Positions 1-6,732 of a stretch of DNA of 16,729 bases are shown here, piece after piece (the first letter of the stretch is position 1; every line of letters begins with the position of its first letter). The notes beneath the pieces were generated by a model, which ran no database searches, had not been told where the DNA came from, and worked only from the letters and a program-made list of their open reading frames with translations. Location of the stretch: the NCBI GenBank assembly GCA_020048295.1, contig JAIFMT010000124.1, forward strand, positions 1 through 16,729. Direction: 5' to 3'. The DNA comes from Rhodoferax sp. GTDB taxonomy: Bacteria; Pseudomonadota; Gammaproteobacteria; Burkholderiales; Burkholderiaceae. Made by a program: the position numbers and the translations under genes.

Positions 1-1022
1 ATTCAGCGCGAAGCCGTGACCGCCAAAGCCGACACCATTGCCGGCTACCTGACGATGGGAGGCTGGGGGGCAGCCATATTGACCGTGATTTGCGTGCTGG
101 CGTGCCTGGCTTTCACCGTCTGGATCCGGCGCACCGCATTGCATGTGCTGGGCGGTGACCCTTCCCTGGCCAGCGATATTCTGGCGCACATTGCCGACGG
201 CGAACTGTCCGTGCGCATTCCCCAGGCTGAAACAGGCAGTCTGCTTGACTCATTGCAACGCGTAACCAGCACCTTGCAGTCCACCTTGCACTCGATCGGG
301 CAGGCTTCGCACAATGTCTCTGCCGTATCGCTCGAAATCGCCCGCGACAACCAGGACCTGAGCGACCGCACCGACCAGACCGTCATTCAGTTGCGCGACA
401 CCGCACAAAGGATGGGCGAACTGACCCACAGTGTTGCGCAGTCCACCCAGGCCGCCACTCAGGCCTCGGCCATGTCGCTGCAGGCGGCCGAGGTGGCCCG
501 ACGCGGCGGCCAGGTGGTGGGGCAGGTGGTCAGCACCATGGAAGAAATCAACCAGAGTTCCCAAAAAATCGCCGACATCATCGGCGTGATTGACGGATTT
601 TGGCGCTCAACGCGGCGGTAGAGGCGGCGCGGGCGGGTGAGCAGGGTCGGGGCTTTGCTGTGGTGGCCAGCGAGGTGCGCAGCCTGGCCGGGCGCAGCGC
701 CCAGGCAGCACGCGAGATCAAGGGCCTGATCGAAACCTCGGTTAGCAAGGTCGAGGCTGGCTCCAACCAGGTGAAAAATGCGCTGAGCACCATGGACGAC
801 ATCGTCACTTCGGTCAATCAGGTCAGCAGTACCGTGACCCAGATCAGTCAGTCAGCGCAAGCGCAGTCCAGTGGCATGGCCCAGGTGAACGATGCAATCC
901 GGGTGCTGGACGACATGGCGCGGCAAAACGAGGCCACAGCCCAGCAAGCCGCCAGCGCCTCGCAAACCCTGCAAGAGCAGGCGCAGTCGCTGACGCAAAG
1001 CGTCAGCGTGTTCAAGTTCTAG
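1..1022 (+). pseudogene. Methyl-accepting chemotaxis protein, 5'-partial and frameshifted
   Basis: Transmembrane chemoreceptor that would relay periplasmic signals to CheA/CheW. The frame is already open at base 1, so the N-terminus and ligand domain lie outside the window. Visible parts are a hydrophobic membrane segment (about 55-115), a HAMP-like region (ALHVLGGDP to DGELSVRIP) and the helical signalling domain. Reading frame 1 ends at a TAG at 619-621, just after IIGVIDG. Frame 3 resumes at 597-599 with [19 protein letters not shown] and runs to the stop at 1020-1022. Compared with the family's hairpin-tip consensus ([19 protein letters not shown]), the third base of the Gly codon plus the codons for IAFQTN are missing, which is 19 nt at about 596/597. 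The junction removes the part of the tip that contacts CheA/CheW and shifts the frame. It is either a real inactivating deletion or an assembly error. No CheR/CheB-tethering pentapeptide is seen at the C-terminus (ends SVFKF). Confidence 0.88.
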
Positions 1023-1023
1023 T

Positions 1024-1048
1024 CAGCGACCCTCAGGCTGAGGTGCTG
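1024..1048. terminator. Possible bidirectional terminator hairpin between convergent genes
   Basis: The 31-bp gap between the converging MCP remnant and fbp contains an interrupted inverted repeat. CAGC (1024-1027) pairs with GCTG (1045-1048), and CCTC (1031-1034) pairs with GAGG (1040-1043) around a 5-nt loop. Position and symmetry suit a shared terminator, but there is no U-tract on either side, so intrinsic termination is uncertain. Confidence 0.3.
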
Positions 1049-1053
1049 GACGC

Positions 1054-2070
1054 TCAGGTCTGGGGGGTGGCCGCCTCGCGGTGGTACTGGGTGACGCGGT
1101 CCACTTCATTTTTCGAGCCCATGAAGACACTCACACGCGCGTGCAGTTGGGTCGGCTCGATGTCCATGATGCGCTGTTGGCCATCGGTGGCAACCCCACC
1201 GGCCTGCTCGACCAGCCAGCTCATTGGGTTGGCTTCGTACATCAGACGCAGCTTGCCCGGTTTTTCTGGCTCGCGCTTGTCCCACGGGTACAGAAAAATG
1301 CCGCCGCGCGTCAGGATGCGGTGCACGTCGGCCACCATGCTGCCGACCCAGCGCATGTTGAAATCCTTGCCACGCGGGCCGTCCTTGCCGGCCATGCATT
1401 CGTCAATATAGCGCGTCACCGGTGCGGCCCAATGGCGCTGGTTGCTCATGTTGACGGCAAATTCCTTGGTGTCTTCGGGGATTTTGAGGTGTTCCTGAGT
1501 CAGCACAAACGAGCCCTGCTCGCGGTCCAGCGTGAACACCGCCACGCCGTCGCCCACCGTCAGCACCAAGGTGGTCTGCGGCCCATAGACGCAGTACCCG
1601 GCGGCAGCCTGCTTGGTGCCCTTTTGCAGAAAATCCTGCTCTGACACGCCCGCGCCTTCGGGCTTGACCAGCACGCTGAAGATGGTGCCGATGCTGACAT
1701 TCACGTCGATGTTGCTGGAGCCGTCGAGCGGGTCAAACAGCAACAGGTATTCGCCTTGCGGGTAGCGGTTGGGCACCACGTGGATGCCCTCCATTTCCTC
1801 GCTGGCCATCGCCGCCAGGTGGCCGCCCCATTCGTTGGCTTCGATCAGCACTTCGTTGGCAATGATGTCGAGCTTCTTTTGCACTTCACCTTGCACGTTT
1901 TCGCTATCGGCGCTGCCCATCACGTCGCCCAGCGCGCCTTTGTTGACGGCCTGGCTGATGCGTTTGCAGGCGCGTGCCACCACTTCGAGCATCAGCCGCA
2001 GCTCGGGGGTGATGTGCCCTACCAGGCGTTGCTGTTCAACCAGGTAGCGGGTCAGTGAACTTCGTTTCAT
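1054..2070 (-). CDS. fbp: Fructose-1,6-bisphosphatase, class I
   Basis: Hydrolyses fructose-1,6-bisphosphate to fructose-6-phosphate plus phosphate, the committed gluconeogenic step, in the cytoplasm; Mg-dependent. The 338-residue product has the usual family length. The metal-binding signature DPLDGSSN is at residues 113-120, the upstream acidic pair (ASEE) at 89-92, and a substrate-binding stretch ([16 protein letters not shown]) at 277-292. [14 protein letters not shown] (240-253) is also typical. The ATG at 2070-2068 is preceded by GGAG (2077-2080) with 6-nt spacing. The gene lies 40 bp after the pepN stop on the same strand, so it may be the last gene of a prfB-HAD-pepN-fbp transcript. 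Nothing is odd in the sequence. In autotrophic Burkholderiales a second FBPase can occur with the Calvin-cycle genes; nothing here points to that role. Confidence 0.97.
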   Translation of the reverse strand: MKRSSLTRYLVEQQRLVGHITPELRLMLEVVARACKRISQAVNKGALGDVMGSADSENVQGEVQKKLDIIANEVLIEANEWGGHLAAMASEEMEGIHVVPNRYPQGEYLLLFDPLDGSSNIDVNVSIGTIFSVLVKPEGAGVSEQDFLQKGTKQAAAGYCVYGPQTTLVLTVGDGVAVFTLDREQGSFVLTQEHLKIPEDTKEFAVNMSNQRHWAAPVTRYIDECMAGKDGPRGKDFNMRWVGSMVADVHRILTRGGIFLYPWDKREPEKPGKLRLMYEANPMSWLVEQAGGVATDGQQRIMDIEPTQLHARVSVFMGSKNEVDRVTQYHREAATPQT

Positions 2071-2110
2071 GTGGGTCTCCAGGGGTTGTTATTCAGTCCA
2101 GGTCAAGGGG

Positions 2111-4849
2111 TCAATCGGCCAGCGCGCGGTTGACCACCTCGCGCACATCGTTGCTCAGGTCGGCTTTGGCGGCCACGCGTATCAGCGCCTCATGCGCCGC
2201 GTTGCGATAGGGTTCGGCGAGCTTTTTCCAGCGGTCCAGCGCCCGCGTCAGCCGCGCTGCCACCTGTGGGTTGATGGCATCGAGTTCGAGCACCTGCTCG
2301 CTCCAGAAAACATAGCCAGCCGCATCGGTGCGGTGAAAAGCGCCCGGGTTGGCGCTGCAATAGCTGAAGATCAGACTGCGTGCCCGGTTCGGGTTACGCA
2401 GGTTGAAGTCGGGATGCTTCATCAATTGGCGCACCGTTGGCAACACCTGGCCACCGCGGTCGTTGCAACCGGCTTGCAGGGCAAACCACTTGTCAAGCAC
2501 CAGTTCGTCGTTTTTGAACAGGCTGTGAAAGCGCGCCAGGGCGGGTTTGGCCAGTTCATGACCGCTGTGCACCAGACTGGCAAGCGCGTTGAAGCGGTCG
2601 GTCATGTTGTCAGCGTCCTTGAAGCGCTGATACGCCTTGCCCGGCCAGACCGTGTCACCCGATTGGCGCGCTGCCAGACACAAATAGCTCAGCGCCAGGC
2701 CGGCCAGGGCGCGCCGGCCGCTGGACAAGGTGTCGCTCTGGTAGCTGCCGTTGTCACAGTGGGTGTCAAAAGCCCATTGCCAGTCAGGGGCCAGCGCGCT
2801 GGCCAACTGTTCCCGCATGGCCTCGCGCACGGCGTGGATGCGTTGCGGGTCAGCGCAGTCGAGTTGCTCGGCGATGTAGCTCTCGGACGGCAGTGTCAGC
2901 ACCAGGTCTTTGAAAGCGGCATCGAGCTGCGCGTGGCGCAGCACCGAGCGCATGGCTGCAATATAAGCATCATTTAAGGGTCTAGCCCTTTCCCCATCTG
3001 CGCTATCAGCTATTGACGCTATAGCAGAGCGCAAGGCCAGCCGTTGCCCGGCTTCCCAGCGGTTGAACGGGTCGGGGTCGGCGCTGAGCAGCGTCAGCAA
3101 CTGTGCATCGGTGTAGGCCAGGTCCAGAATCACCGGTGCGCTAAAGCCGCGTAGCACCGAGGGCACCGGTTCTTCGGTGACGTTCTCAAAGGTGAGGGAC
3201 TCGCTCGCCTGCGTCATGACAAACAGGTGGCTGTTGCCAACGCTGGCCGCTTCGCCCTGGATCTGCAGCGGCAGCGCCGTGCCACTGACCCCCACCAGCC
3301 CCAGGCTGATCGGGATGACAAACGGCTGTTTGTCGCTCTGCCCCGGCGTGGCCGCACAGCTTTGCGCAAACGTCAGGGTACAGGTGTGGGCCTGCGCGTC
3401 GTACGCACTGCTGACCTGGACATGCGGCGTGCCGGCTTGGCTGTACCAGCGCTTGAACTGCGGCAGCAGCCGGGCCAGCGCCGAGTTCGGGTTGGCATCG
3501 GCAATCGCCTGGGCAAAGTCATCGCAGGTGACCGCCTGGCCGTCGTGGCGGGCAAAGTAGAGCGTCATGCCCTTGGCAAAGCCGGCGCGCCCCAAGGGAT
3601 CGGAGGCCCCTTCGGTAGCCAATGTTTGCATCATGCGCACCACCTCGGCCCCTTTTTCGTAGATGGTGACGGTGTAGAAGTTGTTGATCTCGATGTAGCT
3701 GTCGGGCCGCACCGGGTGCGCCATCGGGCCGGCATCTTCCGGGAACTGGGCGGTGCGCAGCACGCGCACGTCTTCAATGCGCTTGACCGCGCGGGCCGAT
3801 GCCTCGGCGCACAGGTCCATGCTGAATTCCTGGTCGCGAAACACTGTCAGGCCTTCTTTGAGTGACAGCTGAAACCAGTCGCGGCAAGTGATGCGGTTGC
3901 CGGTCCAGTTGTGAAAATACTCGTGCCCGACGACGCTCTCAATATTGGCAAAGTCCACATCGGTGGCGGTGGCCTGGTTCGCCAGCACATATTTGGTGTT
4001 GAAGATGTTCAGACCCTTGTTTTCCATGGCCCCCATGTTGAAGTCGCTGGTGGCCACAATCATGAAGCGATCCAGATCCAGCGGCAGGCCAAAACGGGCC
4101 TCGTCCCAGACCACCGACTTGATCAGCGACTGCATCGCGTGCTCGGTTTTGTCCATGTCGCCCGGGCGCACATAAATTTGCAGCAAATGATCGCGACCAT
4201 TGCGCGCCGTGATGCGCTGCTCGCGGCAGGCCAGCTTGCCCGCCACCAGGGCAAACAGGTAGCACGGCTTTTTGTGCGGATCGACCCAGGTGGCAAAGTG
4301 GCGGCCCTCGTTGCCCACGCCTTCAAGTGGGCCGCTGGCCGTCAAATTGCCGTTGGACAGCAGCACCGGATAACGCTCCTTGTCGGCGCGCAGCGTCACG
4401 GTAAAGCTGCTCATCACATCGGGCCGGTCAAGAAAATAGGTGATGCGCCGAAAGCCCTCGGCCTCGCATTGGGTAAAGAACGAGTCGTTGCTGACGTACA
4501 AGCCCATCAGTTTGGTGTTCTTGACGGGTGCGCAGGTGGTGAAGATTTCCAGCTCAAAGCTTCCTTCGGGCGGCAGGTTTTCCAGCACCAGTTGCTGGCC
4601 GTCCATTTTGAACGAGCAGCCAGCGCCATTGACCAGCACACGTGCCAGGTTCAGCTCGTCGCCATCCAGTCGCAGCGCCTGCGCCGGCACCTGCGGGTTA
4701 CGGCGCAGCGTCATCTTGTTGAGCACCCGGGTTTTGGCCGGGTCAAGGTCAAAGGTGAGGTCCACCGCGTCGATCCAGAACGCCGGAGCGGTGTAGTCGG
4801 CGCGGTGTACCACACCAGCGCCACCGTGTGAGTCAAGCAGTTGCAACAT
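2111..4849 (-). CDS. pepN: Aminopeptidase N (M1 family zinc metallopeptidase)
   Basis: Cytoplasmic broad-specificity aminopeptidase that removes N-terminal residues in the last stages of peptide turnover. It has 912 residues, versus 870 for E. coli PepN. GAMEN is at 273-277, the zinc site HEYFH at 309-313 with the third ligand Glu332 (18 residues after the second His), and the transition-state Tyr at 397 in YEKGAEVV. The C-terminal superhelical domain is recognisable (NNMTD-like DNMTD, SNPNR-like RNPNR). The frame stays open upstream to 5188, but that extension lies antisense-like within the HAD gene's codons and is low in homology; the ATG at 4849 is preceded by GGAG (4857-4860) with 7-nt spacing. 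The start overlaps the HAD gene's end by 17 bp. A 44-bp dispersed repeat is embedded in frame at residues about 609-623, in a linker that varies among PepN proteins. Confidence 0.96.
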   Translation of the reverse strand: MLQLLDSHGGAGVVHRADYTAPAFWIDAVDLTFDLDPAKTRVLNKMTLRRNPQVPAQALRLDGDELNLARVLVNGAGCSFKMDGQQLVLENLPPEGSFELEIFTTCAPVKNTKLMGLYVSNDSFFTQCEAEGFRRITYFLDRPDVMSSFTVTLRADKERYPVLLSNGNLTASGPLEGVGNEGRHFATWVDPHKKPCYLFALVAGKLACREQRITARNGRDHLLQIYVRPGDMDKTEHAMQSLIKSVVWDEARFGLPLDLDRFMIVATSDFNMGAMENKGLNIFNTKYVLANQATATDVDFANIESVVGHEYFHNWTGNRITCRDWFQLSLKEGLTVFRDQEFSMDLCAEASARAVKRIEDVRVLRTAQFPEDAGPMAHPVRPDSYIEINNFYTVTIYEKGAEVVRMMQTLATEGASDPLGRAGFAKGMTLYFARHDGQAVTCDDFAQAIADANPNSALARLLPQFKRWYSQAGTPHVQVSSAYDAQAHTCTLTFAQSCAATPGQSDKQPFVIPISLGLVGVSGTALPLQIQGEAASVGNSHLFVMTQASESLTFENVTEEPVPSVLRGFSAPVILDLAYTDAQLLTLLSADPDPFNRWEAGQRLALRSAIASIADSADGERARPLNDAYIAAMRSVLRHAQLDAAFKDLVLTLPSESYIAEQLDCADPQRIHAVREAMREQLASALAPDWQWAFDTHCDNGSYQSDTLSSGRRALAGLALSYLCLAARQSGDTVWPGKAYQRFKDADNMTDRFNALASLVHSGHELAKPALARFHSLFKNDELVLDKWFALQAGCNDRGGQVLPTVRQLMKHPDFNLRNPNRARSLIFSYCSANPGAFHRTDAAGYVFWSEQVLELDAINPQVAARLTRALDRWKKLAEPYRNAAHEALIRVAAKADLSNDVREVVNRALAD
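2981..3024 (+). repeat. 44-bp dispersed repeat, copy A (inside pepN)
   Basis: Pattern on the + strand: TCTAGCCCTT, 8 nt, TGCGCT, 9 nt ending GCTAT, 7 nt, ATAG. Copy A has a perfect GCTAT/ATAGC hairpin around a 7-nt loop at its right end. It is translated in pepN as part of the linker ASIADSADGERARP. The other copies are at 5505, 10504 and 14374, all exactly 44 bp in the same orientation. Confidence 0.85.
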
Positions 4850-5558
4850 TGAGTGTCTCCAGAAATTTTGCTTCGAGTAATTCAAGGTAATTGTTGGCGC
4901 TAGCCAACACATGCGGCCCGGCCAACTGCGCTGACGTGTGGCTGGTGCAAATGGCCACCGCCTGCATGCCAGCGCGTCGCGCCGCTTCGATGCCCAGCGG
5001 GGCATCTTCAAAAACAATGCAATGCTCAGGGCGCACCGCCATGCGCCGCGCGACTTCGAGAAAGATCGCTGGTTCCGGCTTGCCAGGCAGTCCCTCGTCG
5101 CCGCCAACGATGGCGTGCGGTGGCGTTGCCATTTGCAGATGACCCATGGCGAAGGCGATGTTGTGCCGGTCGCCCGCCGTGCCAACACCTACTTTGAGTC
5201 CGCGCGCCAGTGTTAGCCGTGCAAACTGCCGAAAACCCGCCACCTCGGCAAATACCGGGCCAAACAGGTCACGGTAAGCCTGTTCCTTTTGCGCGAGGTA
5301 GCCCCAGGCTTCGTCGTCGGACATATCTCGCCCAAACAGCTCGCGCATGCATTCGGCCCCGGTACGCCCGGTGGTGCGGCGCATCAGGTCGGGCACATCA
5401 ATGTTGAGCCCCTGCTGCTGCACAAAGTCGAGCCAACTCTGCGTGTGCGCAGGCATCGAGTCAACGATCGTGCCATCCATGTCAAAAATAATGGCAGAAA
5501 CGGCTCTAGCCCTTTTACTATCTGCGCTAGTAGCTCTGTCAAACATAGCAACTTGCAT
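4833..5558 (-). CDS. HAD-superfamily hydrolase (beta-phosphoglucomutase / sugar-phosphatase type)
   Basis: Predicted cytoplasmic Mg-dependent phosphatase or phosphomutase of HAD subfamily IA; the substrate cannot be read from sequence. The product has 241 residues. Motif I is FDMDGTIVDS (nucleophile Asp26, Asp28), motif II is the Thr in GVGTAGD, motif III is the Lys in GKPEP, and motif IV is VFEDAPLGIEAARRAG. The helical cap starts after VDSMPAHTQSW, as in beta-phosphoglucomutase-like enzymes. The ATG at 5558-5556 overlaps the prfB stop as TGATG; a GTG one codon upstream is a less likely start. The first about 20 residues before the HAD core are largely encoded by a 44-bp dispersed repeat (5505-5548), so the extension is probably not functional. 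An internal ATG at 5546 is a possible alternative start. The 3' end overlaps pepN by 17 bp, which suggests translational coupling. Confidence 0.9.
   Translation of the reverse strand: MQVAMFDRATSADSKRARAVSAIIFDMDGTIVDSMPAHTQSWLDFVQQQGLNIDVPDLMRRTTGRTGAECMRELFGRDMSDDEAWGYLAQKEQAYRDLFGPVFAEVAGFRQFARLTLARGLKVGVGTAGDRHNIAFAMGHLQMATPPHAIVGGDEGLPGKPEPAIFLEVARRMAVRPEHCIVFEDAPLGIEAARRAGMQAVAICTSHTSAQLAGPHVLASANNYLELLEAKFLETLNVATA
4850..4861 (-). promoter_or_regulatory. Ribosome binding site of pepN
   Basis: Read on the - strand, TGGAGAC precedes ATG 4849 with GGAG at 4860-4857 and a 7-nt spacer. The same TGGAGAC core precedes fbp. It decides the pepN start at 4849 in preference to the longer open frame that reaches 5188. 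Confidence 0.7.
5505..5548 (+). repeat. 44-bp dispersed repeat, copy B (5' end of HAD gene)
   Basis: Same architecture and length as copy A: TCTAGCCCTT, 8 nt, TGCGCT, 9 nt, 7 nt, ATAG. The CTAT half of the terminal hairpin is changed to CTCT here. It covers codons of the HAD protein's N-terminal extension (MFDRATSADSKRAR), read in the same repeat frame as in pepN. Confidence 0.82.
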
Positions 5559-6662
5559 CACACGCCTTGCTTCAACGAGGCTTCAATGAAGGCATCCAGA
5601 TCGCCGTCGAGCACCTTCTGCGTGGCCGAGGTCTCGTAATTGGTGCGCAAGTCCTTGATGCGGCTGTTGTCCAGCACGTAAGAGCGAATCTGATGCCCCC
5701 AGCCCACGTCGGTCTTGGTGTCTTCGAGCTTTTGCTGGGCTTCCTGCTGCTTGCGCAGCTCAAAGTCATACAGGCGCGAGCGCAGGCGCTTCCAGGCGAC
5801 ATCTCGGTTGCTGTGCTGGCTGCGGCCGTCCTGGCATTGCACCACGATGCCAGTGGGCAAGTGCGTCAGGCGCACCGCCGAATCGGTCTTGTTGATGTGC
5901 TGGCCACCGGCACCGCTGGCACGAAAGGTATCCACGCGCACGTCGCTGGGGTTGATGTCGATCTCGATCGAGTCGTCAATTTCAGGATAGACAAACACCG
6001 ACGCAAACGAGGTGTGGCGCCCGCCCGATGAGTCAAACGGGCTTTTGCGCACCAGCCGGTGGACACCGGTTTCGGTGCGCAGCAGGCCAAAGGCGTATTC
6101 GCCTTCGACCTTGAAAGAGGCCCCCTTGATGCCAGCGGTGTCGCCGGCGGTTTCGTCCTCGATCTCGGTTTTGAAACCCTTGCGCTCGCAGTAGCGCAAG
6201 TACTGGCGCAGCAGCATGCTGGCCCAGTCGCAGGCTTCGGTGCCACCGGCACCGGCTTGAATATCGACAAAACAGTTCAGCGGGTCGGCCGGGTTGTTGA
6301 ACATGCGACGGAATTCGAGCCCCTTGACGATGCCTTCCAGCCGGTTAGCATCTTCTTCGATGGTGATCAGGCCGGCTTCGTCGTTGTCGTCACGGCTCAT
6401 CTCGAACAACTCGGTGTTGTCCGATAGATGGCTTTGCAGGTCGGTGAGAGTGACCACCACCCCGTCGAGCATCTTTTTTTCTTTGCCCAGTTCTTGGGCG
6501 CGCTTGGGGTCGTTCCAGACGGTGGGGTCTTCAAGCGACGCGTTGACGGTTCTCAGACGCTCAAATTTGGCATCGAAGTCAAAGATACCCCCGTAAATCG
6601 AGGGCCCGCGCGCTTAAATCGGCGAGCAAGTTGCCAATCGCGTTGATACGTTCTGCTTCCAT
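5558..6662 (-). CDS. prfB: Peptide chain release factor 2 (programmed +1 frameshift)
   Basis: Cytoplasmic factor that recognises UGA/UAA stop codons and triggers peptide release. It is translated in two parts, 6662-6582 (27 codons, [16 protein letters not shown]... ending RGYL) and, after skipping base 6581, 6580-5558, giving 367 residues (E. coli 365). The stop-codon tripeptide SPF is at 207-209 and the catalytic GGQ at 252-254. The residue matching E. coli position 246 is Ala, the usual state outside E. coli K-12. The ATG at 6662 has AGGA (6674-6671) eight bases upstream; a gene called from 6472 would lose the N-terminal domain. A candidate promoter element lies 43 bp upstream of the start. 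The stop overlaps the next gene's ATG as TGATG. lysS, often next to prfB, is absent here. Confidence 0.97.
6578..6593 (-). promoter_or_regulatory. RF2 autoregulatory +1 frameshift site
   Basis: The - strand reads CGGGGGTATCTTTGAC. It holds an internal SD-like GGGGG run, three bases, the slippery CTT codon and an in-frame TGA (6581-6579) followed by C. This matches the classical RF2 site (AGGGGGTATCTTTGAC) in all but one base and keeps its spacing. When RF2 is scarce, slow termination at this UGA allows +1 slippage onto GAC and full-length RF2 is made. Confidence 0.96.
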
Positions 6663-6704
6663 GATGCATATCCTGTTGTAAGAATGATTTTGAATGAACC
6701 GGCG

Positions 6705-6720
6705 ATTTTCTCACGCCCGC
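6705..6720 (-). promoter_or_regulatory. Candidate promoter core upstream of prfB
   Basis: The - strand reads GCGGGCGTGAGAAAAT, ending 43 bp before the prfB ATG. It differs by one base from a 16-mer in the same position upstream of ribBX (16705-16720). GAAAAT could serve as a -10 hexamer. No convincing -35 at canonical spacing is visible; TTGAAT lies 20 nt upstream. Confidence 0.4.
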
Positions 6721-6732
6721 AGCGCCCGCCAT

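Noticed and set aside
1..1022. Two separate intact genes for the MCP halves
   Set aside because: The halves join precisely into a single MCP signalling domain with a 19-nt gap, and neither half makes a complete receptor.
2069..4831. Long + strand open frames (about 300 codons each) opposite pepN
   Set aside because: They are antisense shadows in GC-rich DNA; their products are low-complexity Gly/Val/His/Gln-rich with no domain, while the - strand encodes a well-defined PepN.
4850..5188. 113-residue N-terminal extension of PepN
   Set aside because: It lies entirely within the HAD gene in another frame, has no family similarity, and a good RBS precedes the ATG at 4849.
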